Below are positions 10,301 through 20,279 of a stretch of 64,000 nt of DNA, piece by piece. This stretch comes from Campylobacter sp. US33a (GTDB lineage Bacteria; Campylobacterota; Campylobacteria; Campylobacterales; Campylobacteraceae). The notes below the pieces were generated by a model. It was not told where the DNA came from, searched no databases, and saw nothing but the letters and a program-made list of their open reading frames with translations. The first letter of the stretch is position 1. Every line of letters begins with the position of its first letter. Both the position numbers and the translations under genes were made by a program. The DNA lies in the NCBI RefSeq assembly GCF_004378855.1, contig NZ_RYYL01000001.1:124001-188000 (forward strand). Direction: 5' to 3'.

Positions 10301-11497
10301 ATGTATCTATTCACTTCAGAAGTCGTAAGCGCAGGTCATCCAGACAAATGTGCTGATATAATCGCTGATACAATAGTGGATATACTCTTGAAAAATGACA
10401 AAAATTCAAGGGTGGCGAGTGAGGTTTTTGTCGCAGGAAATAAGGTTGTGATAGGAGGCGAAGTTAAGTCAAATCACAAGCTTGGTAAGCTTGATTACGA
10501 TAATTTAGTTAAAGATGTTTTGAAAAACATTGGCTATACAGGAAGTGGGCATTTTAGTAAAGAGCAATGTTTGCATCCTGATGAGGTTGATGTTATGGTG
10601 TTTTTAAATGAACAAAGCCCTGATATTAATCAAGGCGTTGATCAAGAAGATGGCGAAACGGGAGCAGGTGATCAAGGTATTATGTTTGGTTTTGCAAGTT
10701 GTGAAGCTAATGAGTATATGCCAGCAGCTATTTCTTATGCGAGAATGCTTTGCGATAAGGTTTATGCTTATGCAAAGGCTAATCCGCATGAGCTTGGTGT
10801 GGATATCAAAACTCAGGTAACGATTGATTATGGAACAAAAGTAAATTTTGAAAATTGCAAACCGCAAAGTATCCATACTATAGTTGTTTCTGCGCCTTGT
10901 GTTGAAAGTATGAAAATAGAAGATTTAAGAACTTTGGTTAATAAACTTATTTTAGAAACAAATTTACCAAAAGAACTTTTTGATCCAGCTAAAACAAGAA
11001 TTTTAATCAATCCAACTGGAAAATATGTCAATCACTCTTCTTTGCATGATAGTGGATTAACCGGAAGAAAACTCATAGTAGATAGTTTTGGGGGATATTC
11101 TCCAATAGGCGGTGGTGCGCAATCGAGTAAAGATTATACAAAAGTTGATAGAAGCGGACTCTATGCAGGTAGATGGCTAGCTAAGAATATTGTCGCAGCA
11201 GGGCTTGCTAAAAAATGTATAGTTCAGCTTAGCTATGCTATAGGTGTTGCAAAACCAACTTCTGTAAGTGTAGATTGCATGGGGACAAATACAAGTGCAA
11301 ATGATGATGTTTTGAGTGAATTTGTAATGAAAAATTTCCCTTTAACACCAAATTGGATTCGCGATAAATTTGCTCTTGATAAGCCAAGTGAGGATACTTT
11401 TTTATATGCTGATGTTGCAGCACGCGGTCAAGTAGGACAAAAAGACTATCCTTGGGAAAAGCTTGATGCGATAGAGCAATTTAAAACATTATTATAA
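10301..11497 (+). CDS. metK: MetK, S-adenosylmethionine synthetase
   Basis: A 398-residue enzyme that makes SAM from methionine and ATP. It shows [16 protein letters not shown] at the N terminus, the [12 protein letters not shown] motif, and the phosphate loop [15 protein letters not shown] (GGGAFSGKD in most bacteria; here the loop reads GGGAQSSKD). It is monocistronic, with its own promoter and a strong terminator. Confidence 0.96.
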   Translation: MYLFTSEVVSAGHPDKCADIIADTIVDILLKNDKNSRVASEVFVAGNKVVIGGEVKSNHKLGKLDYDNLVKDVLKNIGYTGSGHFSKEQCLHPDEVDVMVFLNEQSPDINQGVDQEDGETGAGDQGIMFGFASCEANEYMPAAISYARMLCDKVYAYAKANPHELGVDIKTQVTIDYGTKVNFENCKPQSIHTIVVSAPCVESMKIEDLRTLVNKLILETNLPKELFDPAKTRILINPTGKYVNHSSLHDSGLTGRKLIVDSFGGYSPIGGGAQSSKDYTKVDRSGLYAGRWLAKNIVAAGLAKKCIVQLSYAIGVAKPTSVSVDCMGTNTSANDDVLSEFVMKNFPLTPNWIRDKFALDKPSEDTFLYADVAARGQVGQKDYPWEKLDAIEQFKTLL

Positions 11498-11504
11498 TTT
11501 TTTG

Positions 11505-11530
11505 AGCCTTGAATTTTCAAGGCTTTTTTC
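11505..11530 (+). terminator. Rho-independent terminator of metK
   Basis: A perfect 9-bp stem, AGCCTTGAA (11505-11513) with TTCAAGGCT (11516-11524), with only 2 nt shown between the arms (the inner A:T pairs open to form the loop). A T run follows. Confidence 0.9.
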
Positions 11531-11674
11531 TTCTAAAACTGCTTAAATAAAAACTCTAAAATACTTATTTTATAGCTTATTGAAATTGTAAAATATATCC
11601 ACGATTTATAAGAAAGCTTTTAAAATCAAAGATAAAGCCAAAGATTTTTCTTGATAGGGGGATGATTAAAGACT

Positions 11675-11706
11675 CTAAAAAAATGCAAGGGATATTAAAA
11701 CCCTTG
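11675..11706 (-). terminator. Rho-independent terminator of the pseudogene
   Basis: On the minus strand, CAAGGG (11706-11701) pairs with CCCTTG (11691-11686) and is followed by a T-rich run (11684-11678). It lies just past the stop of the frameshifted gene at 11723. The rest of the 11531-11674 gap shows no gene or other structure. Confidence 0.75.
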
Positions 11707-11722
11707 TTGATAAAAATAATTC

Positions 11723-13090
11723 TTAAGCCCTAATATCTATACTTTTTGGTGCAGAATTTAAAGAAAGAATTTTATTAAATTCCCCTGTATCATCATCACT
11801 AATTTCACTTTTAAAATTTTCGCCAAAAAGAATTTCTAGCTCATCGCTTGTGCCAAATTTAGTTTCTAGTAGCTTTTTTAAAAGCTCATTCATTTTATTA
11901 TCATCTTTGTAAGTTTCGCTTTTGCTTTCTGCTTGTATGGGTTTTCTCTTTTTTTTATGCTTCTTCAATTGCTTTTGTATCATCAATAGGCTTTCCAGTA
12001 GGATATTTATCATAATCTATACTTTTTGCCTTTTCTACTTCTTCTGGTGATTTTACAAATTCATCGTGCCTTTGTTTAAAATCAAGATATTTATTTTTAA
12101 ATTCTTCTAAACTCATATTAGAGTTAATCATTTCTTGATATTCTTTATCTAAATCTATTGCAAGTCTTGAAAGTTCAATATTTCCTATGTTATCGCTTCT
12201 TCTAAGAAAAAGCTTCATTGATAGTTTCTCTTTAAAAATATTCCAAGTGTTATCGCTATTAGGATTATATATAAAGGCACTATTTAATTTATTTGCAGTC
12301 ATAAAATTCATAAAAGCTTCACGCTCATCATTGCCAATATTTTTATCTAGACCGATTATTTTGCCAAGTAATTTAGTATCCCCATCTAAAAGTGAGTTTG
12401 TTTTATGAAATCCTATGGGTGTAGTAGTATTCAAAAATGCCATCAAAACACCACCTTTATCTATACTGCCATCAGCATTAGTATAGATATTTTTATTAAT
12501 AAGCACAGTATCTTGTGTAGCGTGGAAAATATTATTACTATTTATTGGGTTTAATTTTAAACCAATTCCTTCAAGCGTGTTGAAGCTTAGATTCCAATTA
12601 TCACTTGTATCTTTGCCAAAAATATTCTTACTGTAATTTTCATAAGAACTTGTTTTGATTACATTAAGATTATTGTCTATAACAAAAGCATAAGGCATAT
12701 TTGTTAATTCTTCTTGAGAAAAGCTAGAATTTAAAGTTTTTGGAACAAGTTGTGAAAAAACTTTATAGGCATTACCTAAGGTTTTTGCTATATCTACTTG
12801 AAAGTAAGTTGAAGAATAGTTATTATCATCTTGTTGCTTGTTAATAAAATTTTCCATATCTTTAGCATAAATTTTATAATCTTTAGGTAATCCTGCAGCT
12901 TCGTTAAAATCACTTGTAAAAAAACCATCTTTATCTACGCCATAGCCTAGTATTTTGCTTACTGCTTGCGATTTATCACTAACAAGGTTTGAGTATCATT
13001 TGTGATATTAGATGATTTTGTATTTGGAGTATTATTGGTTAAAGTGGTTGTGTAATTATAATTTGAATAAGAATTTATACCATTAATCAT
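11723..13090 (-). pseudogene. Frameshifted gene for a ~455-aa protein of unknown function
   Basis: Three reading-frame pieces form one gene. The ATG at 13090 opens MINGINSYSNYNYTTTLTN and reads to about 12984. One base seems lost near 12980-12984, and the second frame continues DKSQAVSKILGYGVDKDG through 11955. One base seems gained at 11957-11958, beside an A8 run: EEA-stop in one frame, EEA-KKKRKP in the next. The third frame ends at 11723 with NSAPKSIDIRA. Loss and gain cancel, giving exactly 456 codons. The sequence is polar, rich in Asn/Ser at its N terminus, with no signal peptide or membrane segment. It lies behind a sigma28-like promoter, so it may have been flagellum-co-regulated. 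It could also be intact in the cell if either shift is a sequencing error. Confidence 0.7.
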
Positions 13091-13122
13091 TTTTGCCACC
13101 TTGTAAAATAAGATTTACAAGA

Positions 13123-13130
13123 TAAATCGG
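13123..13130 (-). promoter_or_regulatory. sigma28 (FliA)-like -10 element
   Basis: The minus strand reads GCCGATTT about 33 nt before the ATG at 13090. It resembles the GCCGATAA/CGATWT -10 element of flagellar sigma28 promoters in Campylobacter and Helicobacter. The -35 side (TTAG about 15 nt upstream) fits only loosely. A GGTGG ribosome binding site precedes the ATG. Confidence 0.4.
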
Positions 13131-13228
13131 CAAAAATGATTTTTTCCTAACTAAAATTTCAATTAATGAGAAAATTTATCGACAATGCGCTCAGCCATAA
13201 TCATTTTGTAGCGGTATTAATTTTCATC

Positions 13229-14542
13229 TTACTTGTTAAAATAATTTTTAATTTTTTGCACAAATATTTCTTTAGGTTTTATAATGCCACTTTCTTTTCC
13301 ATTAGTGGCGTGATACACGGTTACACCATATTTACTTGCGTAAAATTGTATGAGTAATTTTTGCAATTTATACTCACTTGAGTAATTAAACCAAGCATTG
13401 TTTGAAATGGCTATGATGATTTTTGAATTTTTATAAAGCACTTCTTTGGTTGCTTCATAACAAATCGCATTTGTTATGTTTTGGTTGTTTAAGGTATATT
13501 GGTTAAATTCATTTCCTCTTTGAAATTCTTCTATATTTGGTAAAAAATAAGTTTGTACCAAGTCTTTGAAAAAAGGAATTTCTTCTCCAAAGGGCACAAG
13601 ATAGTATTTGTTTAGAATTTTTACTTCGCCTTTGCCAAAAATATAAGTGCTATTGTAGGTTTTATCTTCTTGTATGTTAAAGGCTCCAACGACAATAATA
13701 ATGTCCCTTGAAAGCTCTTTTAAGGTATCAAAATAAAGACCATTATAAGCGTATTTTATATCAAAAGCAAAGGAAGTTTCAGGCAAAACAACCAAGTCTT
13801 TTTTCTTAATGATAGCATCTTTAACCCAAGCTAAAATTTGCTCTGAATTTTGTAAAAAGTATTGGCTTTGTGTTTTTTGATCTTGAGAAATATTTGTGTT
13901 TATAAGTTCGTAATTTAAATTTAATTGCTCTGCTTGTTTTTGCGAGTATTGTAAAGATGAAAAAAAGATAATGGCAATAATGGCTAATTTATAATATCTT
14001 GAAATGTATTTTTCATAGATAAAATAAGCGATTAAAAAAATTCCCACCGTGCCACGAAAACTTGCATCAAACACACCATAAACAGTGAAAATTCCCCAAT
14101 TAAGCCAATCAAAGCCTAAAGGATGAATATAAGTAAGGGCAAAAATAGCACAAAGTCTTAAAAAATCATACTTAAAAAGATGGCAAATTCTAAATAAAAT
14201 CCCATAAATTAAGCCCATAAGCAAGATAATAAAAGGAATTAAATAAGATAAATCAAAATAAATAGAACTAAGCCCTACCCACCAAAACCAAAATATTCCA
14301 ATAAAAAACCCTGTCCAAAAATATTCTTTGGCACTAGATTTTAATAAAAGTATCAAGCCCCAAATTGCTAAAAATGGGCTGATAAATTCTAAAAATAAAT
14401 TTTCAAAAAAAGAAAAATATATAGGATTTGAAAGTAAAATTGCTACAAAAAAGACTTTTATTATTTTAAAAATGGTAGAATTAGGGTTTAATTTTTCTAA
14501 TAAAAGGGAAGAAAATGGCAGAAAATTCAATTTTGACTTCAT
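13229..14542 (-). CDS. lnt: Lnt, apolipoprotein N-acyltransferase
   Basis: A 437-residue inner-membrane enzyme that adds the third acyl chain to lipoproteins. About seven N-terminal hydrophobic segments are followed by a periplasmic nitrilase domain with all three catalytic residues visible: Glu in VLPETSFAF, Lys in EVKILNKYYLVPFGEE and Cys in NAICYEAT. The ATG at 14542 lies 28 nt inside the oppositely oriented yajC gene. No internal ATG is available before the first membrane segments, so either the two genes really overlap head to head or lnt uses a non-ATG start such as the TTG at codon 4. Confidence 0.93.
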   Translation of the reverse strand: MKSKLNFLPFSSLLLEKLNPNSTIFKIIKVFFVAILLSNPIYFSFFENLFLEFISPFLAIWGLILLLKSSAKEYFWTGFFIGIFWFWWVGLSSIYFDLSYLIPFIILLMGLIYGILFRICHLFKYDFLRLCAIFALTYIHPLGFDWLNWGIFTVYGVFDASFRGTVGIFLIAYFIYEKYISRYYKLAIIAIIFFSSLQYSQKQAEQLNLNYELINTNISQDQKTQSQYFLQNSEQILAWVKDAIIKKKDLVVLPETSFAFDIKYAYNGLYFDTLKELSRDIIIVVGAFNIQEDKTYNSTYIFGKGEVKILNKYYLVPFGEEIPFFKDLVQTYFLPNIEEFQRGNEFNQYTLNNQNITNAICYEATKEVLYKNSKIIIAISNNAWFNYSSEYKLQKLLIQFYASKYGVTVYHATNGKESGIIKPKEIFVQKIKNYFNK

Positions 14543-14787
14543 TGTTACCTCTTGTCGTATTATTTGCGATTTTTTATTTTTTGGTTATTAGACCTCAGCA
14601 AAAACAGGCTAAAAACCATAGATTGATGATTGATTCCTTGCAAAAAGGAGATAAAATCATCACAAATGGTGGGCTGATTTGTGAAGTGATAAAACCAGAA
14701 GAGGATTTTATCAAAGTTAAACTTAATGAAGAAAATGTTACCGCAAAAATTTCAAGAGAATTTGTAGCAAAGAAAATTGATGCGTAA
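14515..14787 (+). CDS. yajC: YajC, Sec translocon accessory subunit
   Basis: A 90-residue protein with one N-terminal membrane helix (SLLPLVVLFAIFYFLVIRP), then the conserved RPQQKQAKNHRLMIDSLQKGDKIITNGGL region. It associates with SecDF and YidC at the translocon. It has a good ribosome binding site (AAGGGAAG) 7 nt before the ATG. It is the first gene of a 15-gene plus-strand run and overlaps secD by 8 nt. Confidence 0.95.
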   Translation: MAENSILTSLLPLVVLFAIFYFLVIRPQQKQAKNHRLMIDSLQKGDKIITNGGLICEVIKPEEDFIKVKLNEENVTAKISREFVAKKIDA

Positions 14788-16357
14788 TTTTAAAATCACT
14801 TATCGCTTGATTATTTTTACAGCGGTGTTTGTTTTTGGGATCGTGTTTGCAATGCCTTCATTTATGCAATCACAAAGTGGTGCTAAGATTAATTTAGGGC
14901 TTGATTTGCAAGGCGGACTTTATATGCTTTTGGGTGTGGATAATGAAGAAGCAATAAAATCTAAAATCAAATCCATCGCTTCATCGCTAAATTATTCTAT
15001 CGAAAAAGAAAATATCATTATTGATCGTTTTAGTGTGGACAATGATAGGATAGATTTTAGTCTGCTTGATGAAAATGATGTAGAGAAAATGGATCTAATC
15101 TTAAAAGATATCAATGGCTTGGCTGTGAATTTTTCGAATTTGCATTATTCTATTTCTTTAACCCCAGAAGAGATTAAAGCTACGCAAGATTATGCTATTT
15201 TGCAAGCTGTTGAAACCATACGCAATAGACTTGATGAATTTGGATTGGCTGAACCAACAGTTGCAAAGCAAGGTGAAGATAAAATTTTAGTCGAACTAGC
15301 AGGGATTAAAACCAGAGAAGATGAACTAAGGGCTAAAGAAAGAATTACAAAGGCTGCGCATTTACAATTAATGGAAGTCGATGATGCGAGAATGAATCAA
15401 GTTTATAATATGAGCGAAGCCGATGCGGCGCAATATGGCGATGTGATTTTAAGTGATGCAAGAAATGAAAATATTAAATACATTGTTAAAAGCATACCCA
15501 TACTTGATGGCTCTACGCTTACAGATGCTAAAGTTGCTTTTTCGCAAAACAATACTCCTGTGATTAATTTTACTCTAAATTCAGAAGGGGCGAAGAAATT
15601 TGGTGATTACACAGAAAAAAGCGTTGGAAAGCGTTTAGCTATAGTACTTGATAATAAAGTTTATTCGGCACCTTCTATTAATGAGCGCATAGGTGGGGGA
15701 AGTGGACAAATCAGTGGAAGTTTCACAACTGAAGAAGCAAGAGATGTAGCCGTAGCTTTAAGAAGTGGGGCTTTGCTTGCTCCTGTTAAACTTTTAGAAC
15801 AAAGAAGTATAGGACCATCTTTGGGTGCAGACAGCATTAAAATGAGTATGATGGCACTCATTGGTGCGTCAATAGCCATTGTTGTTTTTATGATGATGTA
15901 TTATGGTATCGCAGGGGTTTTTGCTAATATAGCTTTATTTGTAAATGTTCTTGTGATTATAGCTGTAATGGCAATGTTTGGAGCAACCCTAACTTTACCA
16001 GGTATGGCAGGACTTGTTTTAACTGTAGGTATGGCAGTGGATGCTAATGTGATTATTAATGAGCGTATTCGCGAGCTTTTACGCGAAGGTGCAAGTATAA
16101 AGACCAGTATAGAACAAGGCTATAAAAATGCTATGACAGCCATTATTGATTCTAATGTAACTTCTTTGGTGACTTCGGTTGCGCTTTATGCTTATGGGAC
16201 AGGACCAGTCAAAGGTTTTGCTGTGACTTTGGGGATTGGAATTTTGGTGTCTATGATTACTGCGATTTGGGGAACGCATGGAATGTTTGACTATTTTATG
16301 CGTAGCATTGAAAAAAGCAATAATACAAGACTTTGGTTTGGTTATAGGAGAGTTTGA
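14780..16357 (+). CDS. secD: SecD, protein translocase subunit
   Basis: A 525-residue RND-type membrane protein that uses the proton gradient to pull preproteins into the periplasm. The first membrane helix is followed by the LGLDLQGGLYMLLGV (D1) motif, a large periplasmic domain (with KSVGKRLAIVLDNKVYSAPSI), and five C-terminal helices with VGMAVDANVIINERI. The ATG at 14780 is preferred over the in-frame TTG directly before it. It overlaps yajC by 8 nt. Confidence 0.95.
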   Translation: MRNFKITYRLIIFTAVFVFGIVFAMPSFMQSQSGAKINLGLDLQGGLYMLLGVDNEEAIKSKIKSIASSLNYSIEKENIIIDRFSVDNDRIDFSLLDENDVEKMDLILKDINGLAVNFSNLHYSISLTPEEIKATQDYAILQAVETIRNRLDEFGLAEPTVAKQGEDKILVELAGIKTREDELRAKERITKAAHLQLMEVDDARMNQVYNMSEADAAQYGDVILSDARNENIKYIVKSIPILDGSTLTDAKVAFSQNNTPVINFTLNSEGAKKFGDYTEKSVGKRLAIVLDNKVYSAPSINERIGGGSGQISGSFTTEEARDVAVALRSGALLAPVKLLEQRSIGPSLGADSIKMSMMALIGASIAIVVFMMMYYGIAGVFANIALFVNVLVIIAVMAMFGATLTLPGMAGLVLTVGMAVDANVIINERIRELLREGASIKTSIEQGYKNAMTAIIDSNVTSLVTSVALYAYGTGPVKGFAVTLGIGILVSMITAIWGTHGMFDYFMRSIEKSNNTRLWFGYRRV

Positions 16358-17328
16358 TGCAATTTTTTAGCCAGAAAAAAATTTATGATTTTATGAGAAT
16401 GCGTTTTGCTGCGATCTCTCTTTCGGCATTTTTGGTTTTAGGATCGATTTATCTGCTTTTTGACAGAGGTTTGCAATATGGCATTGATTTTAGTGGAGGA
16501 ACTTTAATCCAGTTAAAATACGACAAAGCTGCACCTATTAATGATATCAGAGAAATTTTAACTGGAGTGGGTGGCTTTGTGAATTTATCTGTGACGGAAT
16601 TTGGCAGTGCTGATGAGGTAACCATTCGTTTTTCTGGAAGCAATGATAATCTTGGTGCTGATATTGGCGAGAGTATATCTTCGCTTTTAAAGCAAACGGG
16701 GAATTTTGAAATTCGTCGTGCTGATGTTGTGGGTCCAAAAGTGGGTGATGAGCTTAGAAATAAAGGTTTAATGGCTATTGCAGTATCTTTGATTGCGATA
16801 TTAATTTACATTGCTGTGCGTTTTGAATGGCGTTTTGCTATGGCGGCTATTATTACTGAAATTCACGATGTTATCATTACTTTGGGTGCTATTTCTTTAT
16901 TTAGAATTGATGTGAATTTGGATACTCTAGCAGCAGTTTTAACGGTGCTCGGGTATTCTTTAAACGATACGATTATTATTTTTGATAGAATTCGTGATGG
17001 AATTAAGAGTAGCAAAAGCACTGAACTTCCTTCAATTATCAATGAAAGCGTTTCGGCAACTTTATCCAGAACTGTTTTAACTTCAGGTCTCACTTTAGCT
17101 ACTGTCGTGATACTTTATTTCTTTGGTGGTTCTATGATAGAAGGCTTTTCTTTAGCTTTGATTGTGGGTATGGTAGCAGGGACTTTGAGTTCGATTTTTG
17201 TAGCAAGTCCTGCCTTGCTTTGGTTTAAATTCAGTGTTTTGGATTTTAGAAACAAAGAATTAGAAAAACTAAAACGAAAGCAAGATAAAGAAAAACTTAG
17301 ATCTATGTATGAAAATGGTAGAGTTTAA
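16357..17328 (+). CDS. secF: SecF, protein translocase subunit
   Basis: A 323-residue partner of SecD. It has the first helix, the YGIDFSGGTLIQL motif, a short periplasmic domain and five C-terminal helices with LGYSLNDTIIIFDRIRD, the SecF signature. The ATG at 16357 shares one base with the secD stop (TGATG); the preceding TTG is a less likely start. Confidence 0.95.
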   Translation: MQFFSQKKIYDFMRMRFAAISLSAFLVLGSIYLLFDRGLQYGIDFSGGTLIQLKYDKAAPINDIREILTGVGGFVNLSVTEFGSADEVTIRFSGSNDNLGADIGESISSLLKQTGNFEIRRADVVGPKVGDELRNKGLMAIAVSLIAILIYIAVRFEWRFAMAAIITEIHDVIITLGAISLFRIDVNLDTLAAVLTVLGYSLNDTIIIFDRIRDGIKSSKSTELPSIINESVSATLSRTVLTSGLTLATVVILYFFGGSMIEGFSLALIVGMVAGTLSSIFVASPALLWFKFSVLDFRNKELEKLKRKQDKEKLRSMYENGRV

Positions 17329-17337
17329 GGAGAAATT

Positions 17338-19770
17338 ATGGCTTATAATGCAAGTGTGATAGAAAAAAAATGGCAAGAAATTTGGGATAAAAATGGCTAT
17401 TTTGAGCCAAAAGATGATTTAACCTTACCTAAAAAATACATTTTATCGATGTTTCCTTATCCAAGCGGACGTATTCATATGGGGCATGTGAGAAATTATA
17501 GTATAGGTGATGCTATGGCTAGGTATTATCGAAAAATGGGATTTAATGTTTTGCATCCAATCGGTTTTGATAGTTTTGGTATGCCAGCTGAAAATGCAGC
17601 GATAAAGCATAAAATTCATCCTAAAACTTGGACTTATGAAAATATAGCTTATATGCAAAATGAGCTTTTTTCTTTGGGCTTTTCTTTTTCTAAAAAAAGA
17701 ATGCTTGCAACTTCTGATCCGCTTTATACAAAATTTGAGCAAGAATTTTTTATCAAAATGTATGAAAAGGGTTTGATTTATACCAAAGAAGCAAATGTTA
17801 ATTGGTGTGAGCAAGATCAAACCGTTTTGGCAAATGAGCAAGTCGAAGATGGAAAATGTTGGCGTTGTGGGCATGAAGTGGTGCAGAAAAAAATGCCAGG
17901 ATATTATGTAAAAATCACCGTTTATGCAGATGAGCTTTTAAAAGAACTTGAAAATTTAAAAGATAAATGGCCTTCTCAAGTTTTAACCATGCAAGAAAAT
18001 TGGATAGGTAAAAGTGAAGGTTTGGAATTTAGTTTAAAACTTGATGAAGAAAGCATTAAAAAAACAAATGAGAATGGCTTTGAAGTCTTTACCACAAGAG
18101 CAGATACGATTTATGGTGTTTCTTATGTGGCTTTAGCGCCAGAGCACAAAATCGTGCAAAATTTATTAAGTAAAAATCACTTAGAAAAAAGCATAGCAGA
18201 TAAAATTAAAGCTATGCAAAATCAAAGTCCAAGAGAAAGACAAATCAGTGAAAAAGAAGGATATTTCTTAGGAATTTATGCTATTCATCCTTTAACTAAA
18301 GAAAAAATCCCAGTTTGGGTAGCAAATTTTGTTTTGGCTGATTATGGTAGTGGTGCGGTTATGGCAGTGCCTGCGCATGATGAAAGAGATTTTGAATTTG
18401 CTAGTAAATATAAACTTGATATCAAGCAAGTTATTGAAAGTGAAAACGCTACACTTCCTTTTACGCAAAAAACAGGAAAGCTTATAGAAAGTGGCGAATT
18501 TAGCGGACTTGACTCTAATGAAGCAAGACTTAAAATCATAGCCAAATTTGAAAAAGATGGCATTGGTAAAAGGGTTGTGAATTTTAAAATTCGTGATTGG
18601 GGCGTTTCAAGACAAAGATATTGGGGTGCGCCTATCCCTATGATTAAATGCGAAACTTGTGGTATAGTGCCTCAAAAAATAGAAAATTTACCTATTACCT
18701 TACCTGAAGATGTAGAAATTACAGGCGAAGGAAATCCACTTGAAAAGCATCCTACTTGGAAAAATTGTATTTGTCCAAAATGCGGACAAGAAGCACAAAA
18801 AGAGACTGATACTTTGGATACTTTTTTTGAAAGTTCTTGGTATTTTGCGCGTTTTGCGAGTGATGAGAGAACTTGGCAAGAAAAGGCTTTAGATGAAAAA
18901 AGTGTGAAGTATTGGATGAGTGTGGATCAATATATTGGTGGGATTGAACATGCAATTTTACATTTGCTTTATGCAAGATTTTTTCAAAAAGCTCTAAGGG
19001 ACTTAGGATATTTAAGTGATGATGAGCCTTTTAGCAGACTTTTAACTCAAGGTATGGTTTTAAAAGATGGAGCTAAAATGTCTAAATCAAAAGGCAATGT
19101 GGTAGATCCTGATGAGATTATTAAAAAATATGGAGCAGATACTGCAAGACTTTTCATACTTTTTGCAGCGCCACCTGCTAAAGAACTTGAATGGAATGAT
19201 GATGCGCTCGAAGGTGCTTATAGATTTATTTGTAAGCTTTTTGATAGGGCTATGGGGCTTAAGCCTCAAGAATTTCCACTTATAGATCATAGTACGCTTA
19301 CAAAAAAAGAAAAATATGCGAGATTAAAAGTTTATGAAGCTTTGAAAAAATCTTTTGAAGTGTATGAGCAAAATTTTGCTTTTAATACCTTAATTGCTGC
19401 TTGTATGGAAGCTTTAAATGCTTTAAATTCTGTTAAAAATGAAAAGCTTAGCATCGAGGGTTTTTATATTATTTTAAATATTTTAGAGCCTATTATCCCG
19501 CATGTTTGTTTTGAATTAAGTGAGTATTTATTTAAACTTCAAAATTTCTCAAAGCTTGAACTTAAGGATGAAGTCTTTGAAAAAGAAAGCTTAAATTTAG
19601 CCGTGAGTATAAATGGCAAAAAGCGTGCTGAATTTGAAGTTTCAAGCTCTGCTAATAAAGAAGAAATTTTAGAACTTGCTAAAAAAAGCGTAGCAAAATG
19701 GCTTGAGGGCAAGACTTTGGTTAAAGAAATTTATATAGAACAAAAACTTGTGAATTTGGTAATTAAATGA
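17338..19770 (+). CDS. leuS: LeuS, leucyl-tRNA synthetase
   Basis: An 810-residue class I synthetase. It shows the HIGH-type motif [15 protein letters not shown] near residue 40, zinc-ribbon cysteines (ETCGIVPQ and CPKCGQ), the editing domain with [19 protein letters not shown], and KMSKS as [14 protein letters not shown] near residue 580. It begins 9 nt after secF, with an AAGGAG ribosome binding site. Confidence 0.97.
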   Translation: MAYNASVIEKKWQEIWDKNGYFEPKDDLTLPKKYILSMFPYPSGRIHMGHVRNYSIGDAMARYYRKMGFNVLHPIGFDSFGMPAENAAIKHKIHPKTWTYENIAYMQNELFSLGFSFSKKRMLATSDPLYTKFEQEFFIKMYEKGLIYTKEANVNWCEQDQTVLANEQVEDGKCWRCGHEVVQKKMPGYYVKITVYADELLKELENLKDKWPSQVLTMQENWIGKSEGLEFSLKLDEESIKKTNENGFEVFTTRADTIYGVSYVALAPEHKIVQNLLSKNHLEKSIADKIKAMQNQSPRERQISEKEGYFLGIYAIHPLTKEKIPVWVANFVLADYGSGAVMAVPAHDERDFEFASKYKLDIKQVIESENATLPFTQKTGKLIESGEFSGLDSNEARLKIIAKFEKDGIGKRVVNFKIRDWGVSRQRYWGAPIPMIKCETCGIVPQKIENLPITLPEDVEITGEGNPLEKHPTWKNCICPKCGQEAQKETDTLDTFFESSWYFARFASDERTWQEKALDEKSVKYWMSVDQYIGGIEHAILHLLYARFFQKALRDLGYLSDDEPFSRLLTQGMVLKDGAKMSKSKGNVVDPDEIIKKYGADTARLFILFAAPPAKELEWNDDALEGAYRFICKLFDRAMGLKPQEFPLIDHSTLTKKEKYARLKVYEALKKSFEVYEQNFAFNTLIAACMEALNALNSVKNEKLSIEGFYIILNILEPIIPHVCFELSEYLFKLQNFSKLELKDEVFEKESLNLAVSINGKKRAEFEVSSSANKEEILELAKKSVAKWLEGKTLVKEIYIEQKLVNLVIK

Positions 19771-20279
19771 GAAAAATTATTTTAAGCATATGGGTATTAT
19801 TTTTTGGAGCTTGTGGTTATATGCCGACAAGTAAAATTGTAGGTAATATTTTTGGAGAACGCATTTATGTTAATGTCGAAATCAGCCAGCAAGATCCAAG
19901 AAACAGTGTTTTTATCATAGATTCTATCCGCGAGATTGTTTTAAATAAATTCAATAAGAAAATAGTTTCTAAAAATGAAGCTGACACTATAATCAATGTG
20001 CGAACTAATAGTTTAGTATTCATACCTTTGATTTATGATGAAAATGGTTATGTGGTTAATTATAAAGCCAAATTAATTTTGGAATTTGAAATTATTTACC
20101 AAGATGGGACTAAGGATTTTGTGCAAACGAGTGGAAGTTATGATTTTGCTATTTTACCAAATAGTATTATTAGTGATACTGCGCGTTTTGAAGCAATCAA
20201 AAATGCCTCAAGTGAGGCTTTTGATGAATTTGTATCCATTATGGCAATAAAAGGCCAGATTAATGCCAAACATCAATGA
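19767..20279 (+). CDS. LptE-like outer-membrane lipoprotein
   Basis: A 170-residue lipoprotein with lipobox FFGAC (Cys at about residue 16) followed by GYMP, as in LptE, where a C-G-Y start is common. The rest has the alternating strand pattern of LptE, with [22 protein letters not shown] and a helix with FDEFVSIMA. The position directly after leuS, the usual site of lptE in many Gram-negatives, supports the call. LptE plugs the LptD barrel that places LPS/LOS in the outer membrane. It overlaps leuS by 4 nt and the next gene by 17 nt. Confidence 0.75.
   Translation: MRKIILSIWVLFFGACGYMPTSKIVGNIFGERIYVNVEISQQDPRNSVFIIDSIREIVLNKFNKKIVSKNEADTIINVRTNSLVFIPLIYDENGYVVNYKAKLILEFEIIYQDGTKDFVQTSGSYDFAILPNSIISDTARFEAIKNASSEAFDEFVSIMAIKGQINAKHQ

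Noticed and set aside
13166-13357. Small plus-strand open frame opposite the end of lnt
   Set aside because: It has no ribosome binding site and is mostly a mirror of the lnt coding region.
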